19,636 nucleotides of DNA from Candidatus Altarchaeum sp. CG2_30_32_3053 (GTDB taxonomy: Archaea; Altiarchaeota; Altiarchaeia; Altiarchaeales; Altiarchaeaceae), in the NCBI GenBank assembly GCA_001873845.1, contig MNZY01000239.1, positions 1-19,636 on the forward strand. The letters are read 5' to 3'. Under the pieces are notes generated by a model. It worked only from the letters and a program-made list of their open reading frames with translations. It had not been told where the DNA came from and ran no database searches. Position 1 is the stretch's first letter; every line of letters starts with the position of its first letter. This document shows, piece by piece, positions 7,310-14,188 of this stretch. A program made the position numbers and the translations under genes.

Positions 7310-7984
7310 ATGGATGCGAATGTTTATGGTTTAAATGGAGAAGTTACAGGAACAATAGATCTTGGTGAAATTTTTGATACGGTATTGCGGCATGACCTGA
7401 TTCAAAGAGCAGTGGTTTCGGAATTATCAAAGACATTTCAGCCGCAGGGAAGGGACCCCCTGGCGGGATTGCGGACGAGTGCTGACTATTTTGCAAACAG
7501 GCAAAGGTCGTTCAGGGTGACCGTAGGTAGAGCAATTTCAAGAAAACCAAGAGAAAAATTAGCAAAAGGCGGACTCGGAAGGGTCAGAAGAGTTCCAGAG
7601 TCGGTTGGCGGAAGGGCAGCGCACCCTCCGGAAGTTAATAAAGTATTAACAAAAAAGATAAACAAAAAAGAATATAACTTTGCATTATATTCAGCAATTG
7701 CAAATTCAAAATTTGTTGTTGTCAGCGATGATGTTGAAAATTTAAAAAAAACAAAAGAAATTGCCGGTTTTATAAATCTGCTTAAAGAAAAAAATATAGT
7801 AGGTGATAAAAAAATTTTGTTTGTAGTCTATGATAACTATGTTGCCGCAGGAAATATTGATTTTATAAATGTTAAAAGATTATCTGATTTGCGGGTAAAG
7901 GACTTTGTCATCGGGCCATGCAAATTAATAACCAGTGTGTTGTGGACAAAAAAGGCAATTGAAAATTTAAAAACAAAAATTTAA
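7310..7984 (+). CDS. rpl4: Large ribosomal subunit protein uL4
   Basis: uL4 binds 23S rRNA and lines the exit tunnel with an extended loop. Family signs are VYGLNGEVTGTIDLGEIFDT at the start, then the loop with QPQGRDPLAGLRTSADYF and GGRAAHPPEVNKVLTKKINKKE. I chose ATG 7310 (MDANVYGL) over the in-frame ATG 7298 (MITTMDANVYGL), because the four extra residues come from the tandem repeat and the family begins just before the VYxLxGE strand. At about 225 residues it is somewhat shorter than typical archaeal uL4. It follows rpl3 after a repeat-filled spacer and precedes rpl23 by 6 bp. Confidence 0.94.
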   Translation: MDANVYGLNGEVTGTIDLGEIFDTVLRHDLIQRAVVSELSKTFQPQGRDPLAGLRTSADYFANRQRSFRVTVGRAISRKPREKLAKGGLGRVRRVPESVGGRAAHPPEVNKVLTKKINKKEYNFALYSAIANSKFVVVSDDVENLKKTKEIAGFINLLKEKNIVGDKKILFVVYDNYVAAGNIDFINVKRLSDLRVKDFVIGPCKLITSVLWTKKAIENLKTKI

Positions 7985-7990
7985 TATAAA

Positions 7991-8239
7991 ATGGGAATTA
8001 TACTTTATCCGCTGATGGGAGAAAAGGCAGTAAATTTAAGGGAAAAAAATAACACACTTTCGTTTGCGGTTGATATTAAGGCAACAAAAGAACAGATTAA
8101 AGAAGAATTAGAAAAGGATTATAGAATAAAAGTAATAAAAGTCAATACAATAATCATTCACGGAATGAAAAAGGCGTATACAAAACTTATGCCGGAATAT
8201 TCCGCAGTGGATATTGCCTCAAGATTTGGAGCAATCTAA
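7991..8239 (+). CDS. rpl23: Large ribosomal subunit protein uL23
   Basis: uL23 sits at the exit of the peptide tunnel, where signal recognition particle and chaperones dock. The 82 residues have archaeal length, with YPLMGEKAVNLREKNNTLSF at the N-terminus, ATKEQIKEELEKDYRIKVIKVN in the core, and the C-terminal KKAYTKLMPEYSAVDIASR. The start is TATAAAATG, 6 bp after the rpl4 stop, with no Shine-Dalgarno, so translation is probably coupled. Confidence 0.95.
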   Translation: MGIILYPLMGEKAVNLREKNNTLSFAVDIKATKEQIKEELEKDYRIKVIKVNTIIIHGMKKAYTKLMPEYSAVDIASRFGAI

Positions 8240-8294
8240 CCCAGTATAATTTAATATAAAATAAAAATAAAGGTAATAAGTAATAAATTAAAAA

Positions 8295-9014
8295 ATGCCG
8301 AAAAATTTGCAATGTCAAAGAAGAGGAAAGGGAGGAAGTGTGTGGAGATCAAAACGGACCGGAAATAACAAGGTTGACTATTCATCTGTCAGGGATATTT
8401 TTAGGAAAGGAGAGACGAGGATGGGACAGGTTGTTGATATAATTACCGACTCAATTCATACCTCGCCGCTGGCAAAAATTTTGACCGATGATTTCAGGGA
8501 GTTTTATGCTATTGCAGTTAATGGGCTTCAGGTAGGGCAAAATATAATGATTGGGGTAAATGCAGAATCGTCTGCCGGAAATATAACATTGTTAAAGAGC
8601 GTCAATCCCGGAACACGGATATGTAATCTGGAATACGGAAATTACAGGATAGCCAGAACAAGCGGTGCATTCACAACTTTTGTAGAAGGTGTTGGAAATA
8701 AGGGAAAGATTGTTTTACCTTCAAAAAAAGATAAATTTATTTCTCTTGACAGTATTGTTACTGTTGGAAGTGTTGCATCTATGGGAAGGGTTATAAAGCC
8801 GTTAATTCGTGCGGGAGCAAATTTTTATAAACATCGGGCAAGAGGAAAGAAATATCCAAATATCAAAGGTATCTCAATGAACGCAGTTAATCATCCGCAC
8901 GGCGGAAAAGAACCGCGACTGGGACATCCGACAACGGTAAGCCGAAATGCTCCGCCAGGTGCAAAGGTTGGACTTATTGCTGCAAGAAGGAGCGGAAAAA
9001 AGAAAAAGAAATAA
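8295..9014 (+). CDS. rpl2: Large ribosomal subunit protein uL2
   Basis: uL2 is a core protein near the peptidyl transferase centre. The 239 residues match archaeal uL2. Hallmarks are QRRGKGGSVWRSKRTGN at the N-terminus, GNRI-like RTSGAFTTFVEG in the core, and the conserved AVNHPHGGKEPRLGHPTTVS, which contains the essential histidine of the family, followed by APPGAKVGLIAARRSGKKKK. A 55-bp AT spacer separates it from rpl23, and 51 bp separate it from rps19. Confidence 0.96.
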   Translation: MPKNLQCQRRGKGGSVWRSKRTGNNKVDYSSVRDIFRKGETRMGQVVDIITDSIHTSPLAKILTDDFREFYAIAVNGLQVGQNIMIGVNAESSAGNITLLKSVNPGTRICNLEYGNYRIARTSGAFTTFVEGVGNKGKIVLPSKKDKFISLDSIVTVGSVASMGRVIKPLIRAGANFYKHRARGKKYPNIKGISMNAVNHPHGGKEPRLGHPTTVSRNAPPGAKVGLIAARRSGKKKKK

Positions 9015-9065
9015 AAATTTAATTACTTATATATAAATAAGTACATTATAAAATTTTACATTAAA

Positions 9066-9485
9066 ATGGCGAGAATATTTACTTACAGAGGAAAAACAAC
9101 AGATCAGTTAAAGGCATTATCTATGGATGAACTTGCAAAGGTCATGCCTTCAAGAATAAGGAGGGTTTTAAACAGAGGTTTAGACGAACCGAGAAGAAAA
9201 TTATTGCTGAAAGTGAGAAATACACTGGCAACTAATAAAGGTAAAGTAATAAAAACACAGTCACGGGATATGCCAATACTACCTGAAATGGTTGGAGCAA
9301 AAATAGGAGTACACAGGGGAGGAAAGGACAAAACAAATTTAAGTGCTTTTGTTACATTTGAAATTACACCTGAAATGGTGGGACATTGTCTGGGGGAGTT
9401 TGTTATGACCAGAAAGCAGATAAAACATAGTGCAGCAGGTATCGGTGCTACCAGAGGATCTAAATTTACAACAACAAGAAAGTAA
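9066..9485 (+). CDS. rps19: Small ribosomal subunit protein uS19
   Basis: uS19 lies in the head of the small subunit. The archaeal form has an N-terminal helical part (YRGKTTDQLKALSMDELAKVMPSR) before the universal core, where HRGGKDKTNLSAF and MVGHCLGEFVMTRKQIKHSAAGIGATRGS are seen. The length of 139 residues is usual. rpl22 follows after 11 bp. Confidence 0.95.
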   Translation: MARIFTYRGKTTDQLKALSMDELAKVMPSRIRRVLNRGLDEPRRKLLLKVRNTLATNKGKVIKTQSRDMPILPEMVGAKIGVHRGGKDKTNLSAFVTFEITPEMVGHCLGEFVMTRKQIKHSAAGIGATRGSKFTTTRK

Positions 9486-9496
9486 ATTAATTTAAA

Positions 9497-10033
9497 ATGA
9501 AAATTAATTATAGTTATATTTCAAAGGCGCCTGAAAAAGCGGTAAAGGCGTGTGGTAAGGATTTGGATGTTTCCTTTAAAGCGTCTGTAAATGTAGCAAA
9601 TGCAGTAAAAGGAATGAAACTTGAGGAAGCAATGAAGTATCTGGATGCGGTAATTTCCTTTAAGGATTTTATTCCTTATATAAAATTTTGCAAAGGTGCG
9701 GGGCATCGTTCAGAGGTGGGGGGAAAATCAGGATCCGGAAGATATCCTGTAAAGATATGTAAAGAGGTCCTGAAATTGCTGAGAAGCGCCGAAAGAAATG
9801 CAAAACATAGTCCAGGTATGGATATAAAAAATTTAATAATCTCGCATATTCAGGCATCGCAGGGTCCAAAGAGAAAAAAAGCAAAACCTACGGGGAGAAG
9901 AGCAACATGGGGAACACGGGTTACGCACATTCATCTTGTTCTTGAAGAGACGAAAGAAAAAGAAAAGCTCAAAAGAGAAAATACAACAACCGGAAAAAAT
10001 AAAGAAGAAATGAAAAAGGAAAGTCCCATATAA
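9497..10033 (+). CDS. rpl22: Large ribosomal subunit protein uL22
   Basis: uL22 lines the exit tunnel with a long beta hairpin. NYSYISKAPEKAVKACGKDLDVSFK is the archaeal N-terminus (archaeal/eukaryotic L17e-like form), followed by VANAVKGMKLEEAMKYLDAV and the C-terminal ISHIQASQGPKRKKAKPTGR hairpin. At 178 residues it is longer than usual because of a disordered, lysine/glutamate-rich tail after about residue 152 (KEKEKLKRENTTTGKNKEE). rps3 follows after 2 bp. Confidence 0.95.
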   Translation: MKINYSYISKAPEKAVKACGKDLDVSFKASVNVANAVKGMKLEEAMKYLDAVISFKDFIPYIKFCKGAGHRSEVGGKSGSGRYPVKICKEVLKLLRSAERNAKHSPGMDIKNLIISHIQASQGPKRKKAKPTGRRATWGTRVTHIHLVLEETKEKEKLKRENTTTGKNKEEMKKESPI

Positions 10034-10035
10034 AA

Positions 10036-10722
10036 ATGTCAGTAAAAAAAATATTTGTAGAAAAAGGAAAAACAAGGATGTTTATAGAAAGGTACATAAA
10101 AGGTGCGCTTGAAAAGGTTGGATACAGTAAAATGGAAATTCACAAAGGGCCTCTTTCAACGAGAATAATCCTTAATGTTGAAAAGCCGCCGTTAGTAATA
10201 GGACATGCGGGAAATAAAATAAACCAGTTGACAGAATCCTTAAAAGAAAGATTCAAAATAGATGACCCAAGGATAGATGTTCAGGGAACTAAATATCCCT
10301 ATCTGGATGCGAGTATTATAGCCGAGGAAATAACAAATTGTATAGAAAGAGGAGACAGATACAGGATAATTGCCCACAGAGCAGTTGACGCCGTGATGGC
10401 GCATGGTGCATTGGGAGTTGAAATAAACTTATCAGGAAAGATTAAGGGTAAAGGTGAACGTGGCTCAACAGAGAAATTTAGAAAGGGCTATATGAAAAAG
10501 ACGGGCTTTCCTTTAACTATGGTACGGCATGCTAATGTGCAGGCACAACTAAAACAGGGAGTTATAGGTATTAGTGTAGATATTCTTCCGCAGGATCTAA
10601 AATTTCCGGACAAAATATTTTTAAAAAGTCCGCCAAAGAAGAATACATCCTCAACTGTTCAGCCAAAAAAAGAAACAGTTATAAAAGACGAGGTTAAAAA
10701 AGGTAAAGAAGTTAAAAAATAA
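10036..10722 (+). CDS. rps3: Small ribosomal subunit protein uS3
   Basis: uS3 forms part of the mRNA entry channel. The N-terminal type II KH domain (about 20-95) carries VIGHAGNKINQLTESLKERF, the GxxG-like RNA-binding loop. The C-terminal domain contains MAHGALGVEINLSGKIKGKGERG. After about residue 200 there is a low-complexity lysine-rich tail (PPKKNTSSTVQPKKE). The start is 2 bp after the rpl22 stop. Confidence 0.95.
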   Translation: MSVKKIFVEKGKTRMFIERYIKGALEKVGYSKMEIHKGPLSTRIILNVEKPPLVIGHAGNKINQLTESLKERFKIDDPRIDVQGTKYPYLDASIIAEEITNCIERGDRYRIIAHRAVDAVMAHGALGVEINLSGKIKGKGERGSTEKFRKGYMKKTGFPLTMVRHANVQAQLKQGVIGISVDILPQDLKFPDKIFLKSPPKKNTSSTVQPKKETVIKDEVKKGKEVKK

Positions 10723-10758
10723 ATTTTTTATTTGAATTTATAAATTTAATTTATTATC

Positions 10759-10968
10759 ATGGCTATTCTTAGAGCAAAAGAATTACGGGAAATGAGTACC
10801 GAAGATACAGAGGAACATCTTAAAGACCTTTATAAGAGAAAAATGAAGATAAAAAGTGATATTTCGGCAGGAATTTCATCAGAATCTATTGGTAATTTAA
10901 GGGAGATCAAAAGAACCATTGCACGATTGTTAACAATAAAACACGAAAAAGAAACAAATAAACAATAA
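10759..10968 (+). CDS. rpl29: Large ribosomal subunit protein uL29
   Basis: uL29 is a small two-helix protein near the tunnel exit. The 69 residues show the family pattern: AILRAKELREMSTEDTEEHL as helix 1 with turn, a linker with DLYKRKMKIKSDISAGISSE, then NLREIKRTIARLLTIKHEKE as helix 2. It lies between rps3 and sui1, the canonical archaeal position. It starts at ATG 10759 with no ribosome binding site and ends 6 bp before sui1. Confidence 0.94.
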   Translation: MAILRAKELREMSTEDTEEHLKDLYKRKMKIKSDISAGISSESIGNLREIKRTIARLLTIKHEKETNKQ

Positions 10969-10974
10969 AAACCA

Positions 10975-11322
10975 ATGGCAATTTGTCCTAAGTGCGGGCT
11001 TCCGGAAGAACTGTGTGTCTGCAGGGAGATAAAAACAACAGAAGGTATAAAAGTATCTTTTGACAGGCGGAAGTATCGTAAGGTGGTAACGATTATAGAA
11101 GGAGTGGATAAGGAAAACATAGAAAATACCGCAAGGGAAATTAAAAGGCGGATTGGCTGCGGAGGAACAATACGGGAAGGAAATCTGATTGAATTGCAGG
11201 GCAACCATAAGAGCAAAATAGAAGATGTTCTTGTGAAGATTGGCTTTTTAAAAGAGACCATAGATGTTGGAGCATTGCCAAAAGCGCCGCCAAGAAGGGC
11301 GTTTGCCCCGAGACGATACTAA
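10975..11322 (+). CDS. sui1: Translation initiation factor aIF1 (SUI1 family)
   Basis: aIF1 binds the small subunit near the P site and monitors start-codon selection. The 115 residues include an N-terminal zinc-knuckle-like motif C4-x2-C7-x6-C14-x-C16 (CPKCGLPEELCVC), then the SUI1 fold (about 30-100) with RKYRKVVTIIEGVD, IKRRIGCGGTIREGNLIELQ and GNHKSKIEDVLVKIGF. A basic, proline-rich tail (PKAPPRRAFAPRRY) follows. Its place between rpl29 and rnp1 is typical for Archaea. Given the lack of Shine-Dalgarno signals in this window, correct start selection may lean on such factors; that is inference. Confidence 0.94.
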   Translation: MAICPKCGLPEELCVCREIKTTEGIKVSFDRRKYRKVVTIIEGVDKENIENTAREIKRRIGCGGTIREGNLIELQGNHKSKIEDVLVKIGFLKETIDVGALPKAPPRRAFAPRRY

Positions 11323-11395
11323 TTTTTACCCTTTAAGTCCATTCACTTTTAGATAATAGGATACAAATAGCATAAATCAGGTATGAGAATTTAGC

Positions 11396-11683
11396 ATGAG
11401 AAATCCATATAATATACTAAGACATGAAATAACAGGCCTTAATGTTGATGTTATGTCAATAAGCAGTGAAGGTTACAAAATGCATGGAACAGTTCATAGC
11501 GAGACCCGAAACATGTTCCTGATTAGAGATGGCAGCAACAATATAAAACTGGTTCCAAAGAACTCAGTAATACTTACAGCACAACTTGATGACGGAAGTG
11601 TTGTTAAAATTGATGGAAATTTAATGGTTGGCAGGCCGGAAGAAAGAATTAAAAAACGTTATAAAATTTCCTTTAAATTTTAG
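11396..11683 (+). CDS. rnp1: RNase P protein component 1 (Rpp29/Pop4)
   Basis: Rpp29 is a protein subunit of archaeal RNase P, which removes 5' leaders from pre-tRNA. The 95 residues match the family. NILRHEITGLNVDVMSIS begins the Sm-like barrel, followed by GYKMHGTVHSETRNMFLI, KLVPKNSVI and a C-terminal MVGRPEERIKKRYK. Its site between sui1 and rps17 is standard in archaeal clusters. Start ATG 11396 is preferred because the family begins with MRNPYNILRHE-like residues. The upstream spacer (11323-11395) contains the only faint purine-rich stretch near a start here (AGGTATGAG), itself too far from a consensus to call. Confidence 0.93.
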   Translation: MRNPYNILRHEITGLNVDVMSISSEGYKMHGTVHSETRNMFLIRDGSNNIKLVPKNSVILTAQLDDGSVVKIDGNLMVGRPEERIKKRYKISFKF

Positions 11684-11785
11684 TTTGCAGTTCTAATTTT
11701 TTTAAATTTTATTTATTCATAGTTTAATTTAATAAATGTAATAAATGTATCAGATAAAGGTATTAAAAATATAATATATCAAAAA

Positions 11786-12043
11786 ATGGCCGAGAAATTG
11801 TCAGTCAGGGGCAAAGATATTGACGGAGTAGTGGTCAGCGCAAAGGCAAAGAAAGTTGTCTGTATAAGAAAGGATACCCTTATAAAAGTAAGAAAGTATG
11901 AGAGATATGCAAAAGTGATGACAAAAATTTTAGCAAGAGTTCCCGAAGATTTAGATGTAAAAGTAGGAGATACTGTCAGGGCATCAGAGTGCAGAAGAAC
12001 CGGAAAAGATGTTGCATTTGTTGTTACTAAAAAATTATCTTAA
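11786..12043 (+). CDS. rps17: Small ribosomal subunit protein uS17, short N-terminus
   Basis: uS17 binds 16S rRNA through an OB fold. The core is clear: LSVRGKDIDGVVVSAKAKKV, KYERYAKVMTKILARVPEDL and VGDTVRASECRRTGKDVAFV. At 85 residues it is shorter than the usual 105-115 of archaeal uS17, and the archaeal N-terminal segment with the CPFHG-type motif is missing. The frame upstream of ATG 11786 reaches a TAG (11720-11722) without any such sequence, so the absence is real in this assembly. It is the last gene of the cluster; rpl14 should follow but repeats do. Confidence 0.93.
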   Translation: MAEKLSVRGKDIDGVVVSAKAKKVVCIRKDTLIKVRKYERYAKVMTKILARVPEDLDVKVGDTVRASECRRTGKDVAFVVTKKLS

Positions 12044-12044
12044 A

Positions 12045-12095
12045 TTTAATCTTATCTTAAGTTTAATCTTATCTTAAGTTTAATCTTATCTTAAG
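12045..12095 (+). repeat. 17-bp tandem repeat after the rps17 stop
   Basis: TTTAATCTTATCTTAAG is present three times in direct succession (12045, 12062, 12079). The unit resembles the end of rps17 itself (AAATTATCTTAAATTT), so the stop-codon region seems to have been copied outward. Confidence 0.9.
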
Positions 12096-12397
12096 TTTTC
12101 ACAAAATTAAAAATCTCCGAACAAAGTGAGGTGATTTTAAAATACCCAAAGCATTTGAAAATAATTTTCAATACTGAAAATCGGTAAGATAAATCTTTGG
12201 ATTTCAATCTTATTTTAAATTTTGTTAGAAATTTAAAATCTCTGAGCATAAGCAAGATTACAAAATGTTCTCAACATTTTGTAAAGACGCAAACGAAGTG
12301 ATTGTAGGTAGGTAAACATTTAGATATTTCAAAATTTCATTTTTGAAAATACGCTCACTTCGTTCGTGTCTTTTCAAATCCTCTGCGAATTTGAAAA
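12096..12397. repeat. Intergenic hairpin and linker repeat block
   Basis: This gene-free block holds the perfect hairpin TACAAAATGTT-CTC-AACATTTTGTA (12259-12283). Positions 12195-12301 match 19205-19311 in inverted orientation over 107 bp (101 identities by eye, all differences transitions). It also holds a minus-oriented CTCACTTCGTTCG linker and a hairpin TTTTCAAAT/ATTTGAAAA (12371-12397). The last hairpin lies one base from the 3' end of the tRNA-Arg gene, so it could serve as its terminator or processing signal. Confidence 0.75.
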
Positions 12398-12398
12398 T

Positions 12399-12472
12399 CG
12401 CCCAAGCCGGGATTTGAACCCGGGTCGGAGGCTCCGCAGGCCTCCAGGATATCCAAACTACCCTACTTGGGC
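12399..12472 (-). tRNA. tRNA-Arg (anticodon GCG)
   Basis: The minus strand folds into a cloverleaf. Acceptor GCCCAAG pairs with CTTGGGC, and G is the discriminator. The anticodon stem is GAGGC/GCCTC with loop CTGCGGA, so the anticodon after T33 is GCG (codons CGC and CGU). The T arm is CCGGG-TTCAAAT-CCCGG. A20 and C35, the arginine identity bases, are present. CCA is not encoded and there is no intron. It lies alone between repeats after the ribosomal cluster. Confidence 0.93.
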
Positions 12473-12595
12473 AGATAAAATTACCCGCAATTATATTGTG
12501 TTATGGGTTATGTGTTACATTATCTATCAGATGCATTATCTATTAAAATTTGAACCGAATATAATATTTTTAATCAGGTAAATTTCATAAATTAT

Positions 12596-12622
12596 ATTTT
12601 ACATCAGGTAAATTTTACATCA
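12596..12622 (+). repeat. 16-bp tandem duplication overlapping a start codon
   Basis: ATTTTACATCAGGTAA (12596-12611) is followed directly by ATTTTACATCA (12612-12622), whose last A is the first base of the ATG of the next gene. ATCAGGTAAATTT also recurs 30 bp apart (12573 and 12603). Confidence 0.8.
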
Positions 12623-12963
12623 TGGAAAATACATTTGTTTCAAAAATAAGAAAGGATATGAAGAAAAAAGTAGAAAAAAGGACCAAAGACAGCAATGTAA
12701 TTGGAAATTTAGTAAAGAGCGGTCTGGAAACCAGCGTCCAGAAACAGTCCAAAGAGGTTATTGGTAAAAATTTAAAAATAAATCTTGCAGAAGTTATGAA
12801 AAATAAAGCAACAGAAACAAGTTATGAAATAGTAAAGAAAAAAATAACCGGGAATATAAAACAGGAACTTGCAAAATATGCTGATCAAAAATCAAAGGAT
12901 GTGTTTGACTTAACTACAAAAGATAAAAAGAAAAAAATGAAAAAGATGGCAGACCGTTTATAA
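12622..12963 (+). CDS. Hypothetical lysine-rich protein
   Basis: This 113-residue protein is not recognised. It is very rich in lysine and predicted to be mostly helical, without membrane segments, signal peptide or cysteines. There is a repeated rhythm of short amphipathic helices (KIRKDMKKKVEKRTK, SVQKQSKEVIGKNLKI, EIVKKKITGNIKQELAK) and a C-terminus KDKKKKMKKMADRL. The composition suggests nucleic-acid or membrane-surface binding, but that is only a guess. Its stop overlaps by 6 bp, tail to tail, with the M24 peptidase gene. Support for it being real is its length, its start after a conserved-looking leader, and codon use like its neighbours. Confidence 0.6.
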   Translation: MENTFVSKIRKDMKKKVEKRTKDSNVIGNLVKSGLETSVQKQSKEVIGKNLKINLAEVMKNKATETSYEIVKKKITGNIKQELAKYADQKSKDVFDLTTKDKKKKMKKMADRL

Positions 12964-14001
12964 AATTCTTGCTTTTCCATTCTTTATTACACAGGTATCC
13001 TCAAAACGGATTCCGAATTTATTTGCCCTGTAAATGCCTGGTTCAATTGTAAAAACCATATTCTCTGCAAAGTCCTCTTTTGAGTTGTTAGTTATAAAAG
13101 GCATTTCATGGACATCCAGTCCAACGCCGTGCCCAAGCAAATGAAAAAATTTAAATCCCTTTTTATTTATCTCTTTTTCTGCAAAGACGGAAATTTCTGA
13201 AAATTTCATCCCTGCGTAAATTTTATCAACACATTGCCTTTCTAAATTTCTAATAAATTCCGCAAGTTGTCTAACTTCATTATCTGCCCTCTCCGTGAAT
13301 GTCCTGCTCAAATCGGAAAAATAACCGTTAAATTTTGCCCCCAAATCAACAAGCATTGCGTCAACGACTATTTTGTCTGACGGCTTTGCATGAATATGTG
13401 CTGCATTTTTTCCGCAGGCAAGCAGTATTCCTTCTTCAAATGTTCCTTCACTTCCCTGCATTTTCATAAAATATTCTATCTCTGCTGCCAGATTGTGTTC
13501 GCTAATTCGCTTTTCTGACAGATAAATTTTCATTGCCATTTCAATGCCCTTCCTCGCAATTTCACACGCCTTTTTAATCTTTTTAATCTCTTCTTCACCT
13601 TTTGTCATTCTTGCTTTTTCAACCGCATCAGTTGTTTTTATATTCATTCCGATTGTATTTTTCAGATTTATGAGTGCCTTTTCATCTGCCTTATCAACAA
13701 AAATTTCTGAAATTTTGCCTTTTCTGACGGTCTCTTTTATTGTATTTCCTATTATTCCTTTTTTATAAATCCTGGCGCAAATTTCATTATCAGGGCTTTC
13801 TTTATAAATTTCATAATCGTTTTCATTCAAAAACAGGGTAAAATTTTCAGATGTTAATAACCCGGCCGCTCCGAAGCCATCAATTCCGCACAGATAGTAT
13901 AAATTTTTCGGAGCATATATTAATAAAGCATCTTTGTCTCCAAATGCCTTCCTGACATTTGTCCTTCTTTCAGTATTAAATTTTTTATCAAATTTATTCA
14001 T
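12958..14001 (-). CDS. M24 family metallopeptidase (Xaa-Pro dipeptidase/aminopeptidase type)
   Basis: This is a pita-bread-fold peptidase that cleaves N-terminal Xaa-Pro bonds or dipeptides in the cytoplasm. Residues 1-125 form a creatinase-like N-terminal domain, and 135-347 the catalytic domain. All five dimetal ligands are visible: D219 (LVDLG), D230 (YFSDLSR), H291 (LLGHGVGLDVHE), E320 (FTIEPGIY) and E334 (IRFEDT). AHIHAKPSD supplies the usual histidine near the substrate. The 347-residue length is normal. Substrate preference between PepQ- and PepP-like activity cannot be decided. It is transcribed toward the lysine-rich gene and divergently from the dehydrogenase gene, across a tandem-repeat spacer. 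Confidence 0.92.
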   Translation of the reverse strand: MNKFDKKFNTERRTNVRKAFGDKDALLIYAPKNLYYLCGIDGFGAAGLLTSENFTLFLNENDYEIYKESPDNEICARIYKKGIIGNTIKETVRKGKISEIFVDKADEKALINLKNTIGMNIKTTDAVEKARMTKGEEEIKKIKKACEIARKGIEMAMKIYLSEKRISEHNLAAEIEYFMKMQGSEGTFEEGILLACGKNAAHIHAKPSDKIVVDAMLVDLGAKFNGYFSDLSRTFTERADNEVRQLAEFIRNLERQCVDKIYAGMKFSEISVFAEKEINKKGFKFFHLLGHGVGLDVHEMPFITNNSKEDFAENMVFTIEPGIYRANKFGIRFEDTCVIKNGKARIL

Positions 14002-14042
14002 TTTTGAAATTTTAATTAATAAAGAGTTAATAAATGAAATCT

Positions 14043-14161
14043 AACAATGAAATCAATGAAATTTAACAATGAAATCAATGAAATCAATGAAATCTAACAA
14101 TGAAATCAATGAAATCTAACAATGAAATCAATGAAATCTAACAATGAAATCAATGAAATCT
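14043..14161 (+). repeat. 22-bp tandem repeat array at the dehydrogenase start
   Basis: Five units of AACAATGAAATC followed by AATGAAATCT. Units at 14043, 14096, 14118 and 14140 are 22 bp; the second (14065) is 31 bp because the 9-bp subunit AATGAAATC is present once more. Each unit carries two ATGs. The last unit is in frame with the downstream gene and gives it an alternative start at 14144. The period equals that of the unrelated array before rpl4. Confidence 0.9.
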
Positions 14162-14188
14162 AAAAAATTTAATAAAATAAAAATCAAA

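Noticed and set aside
12366..12581. Open frame of 71 codons
   Set aside because: It runs antisense through the tRNA-Arg gene and gives the usual artefact peptide (DLNPGRRLRRPPGYPNYPT).
14144..14188. Upstream ATG as dehydrogenase start
   Set aside because: The 15 added residues come partly from the 22-bp repeat and have no counterpart in the family, though use in vivo cannot be excluded.
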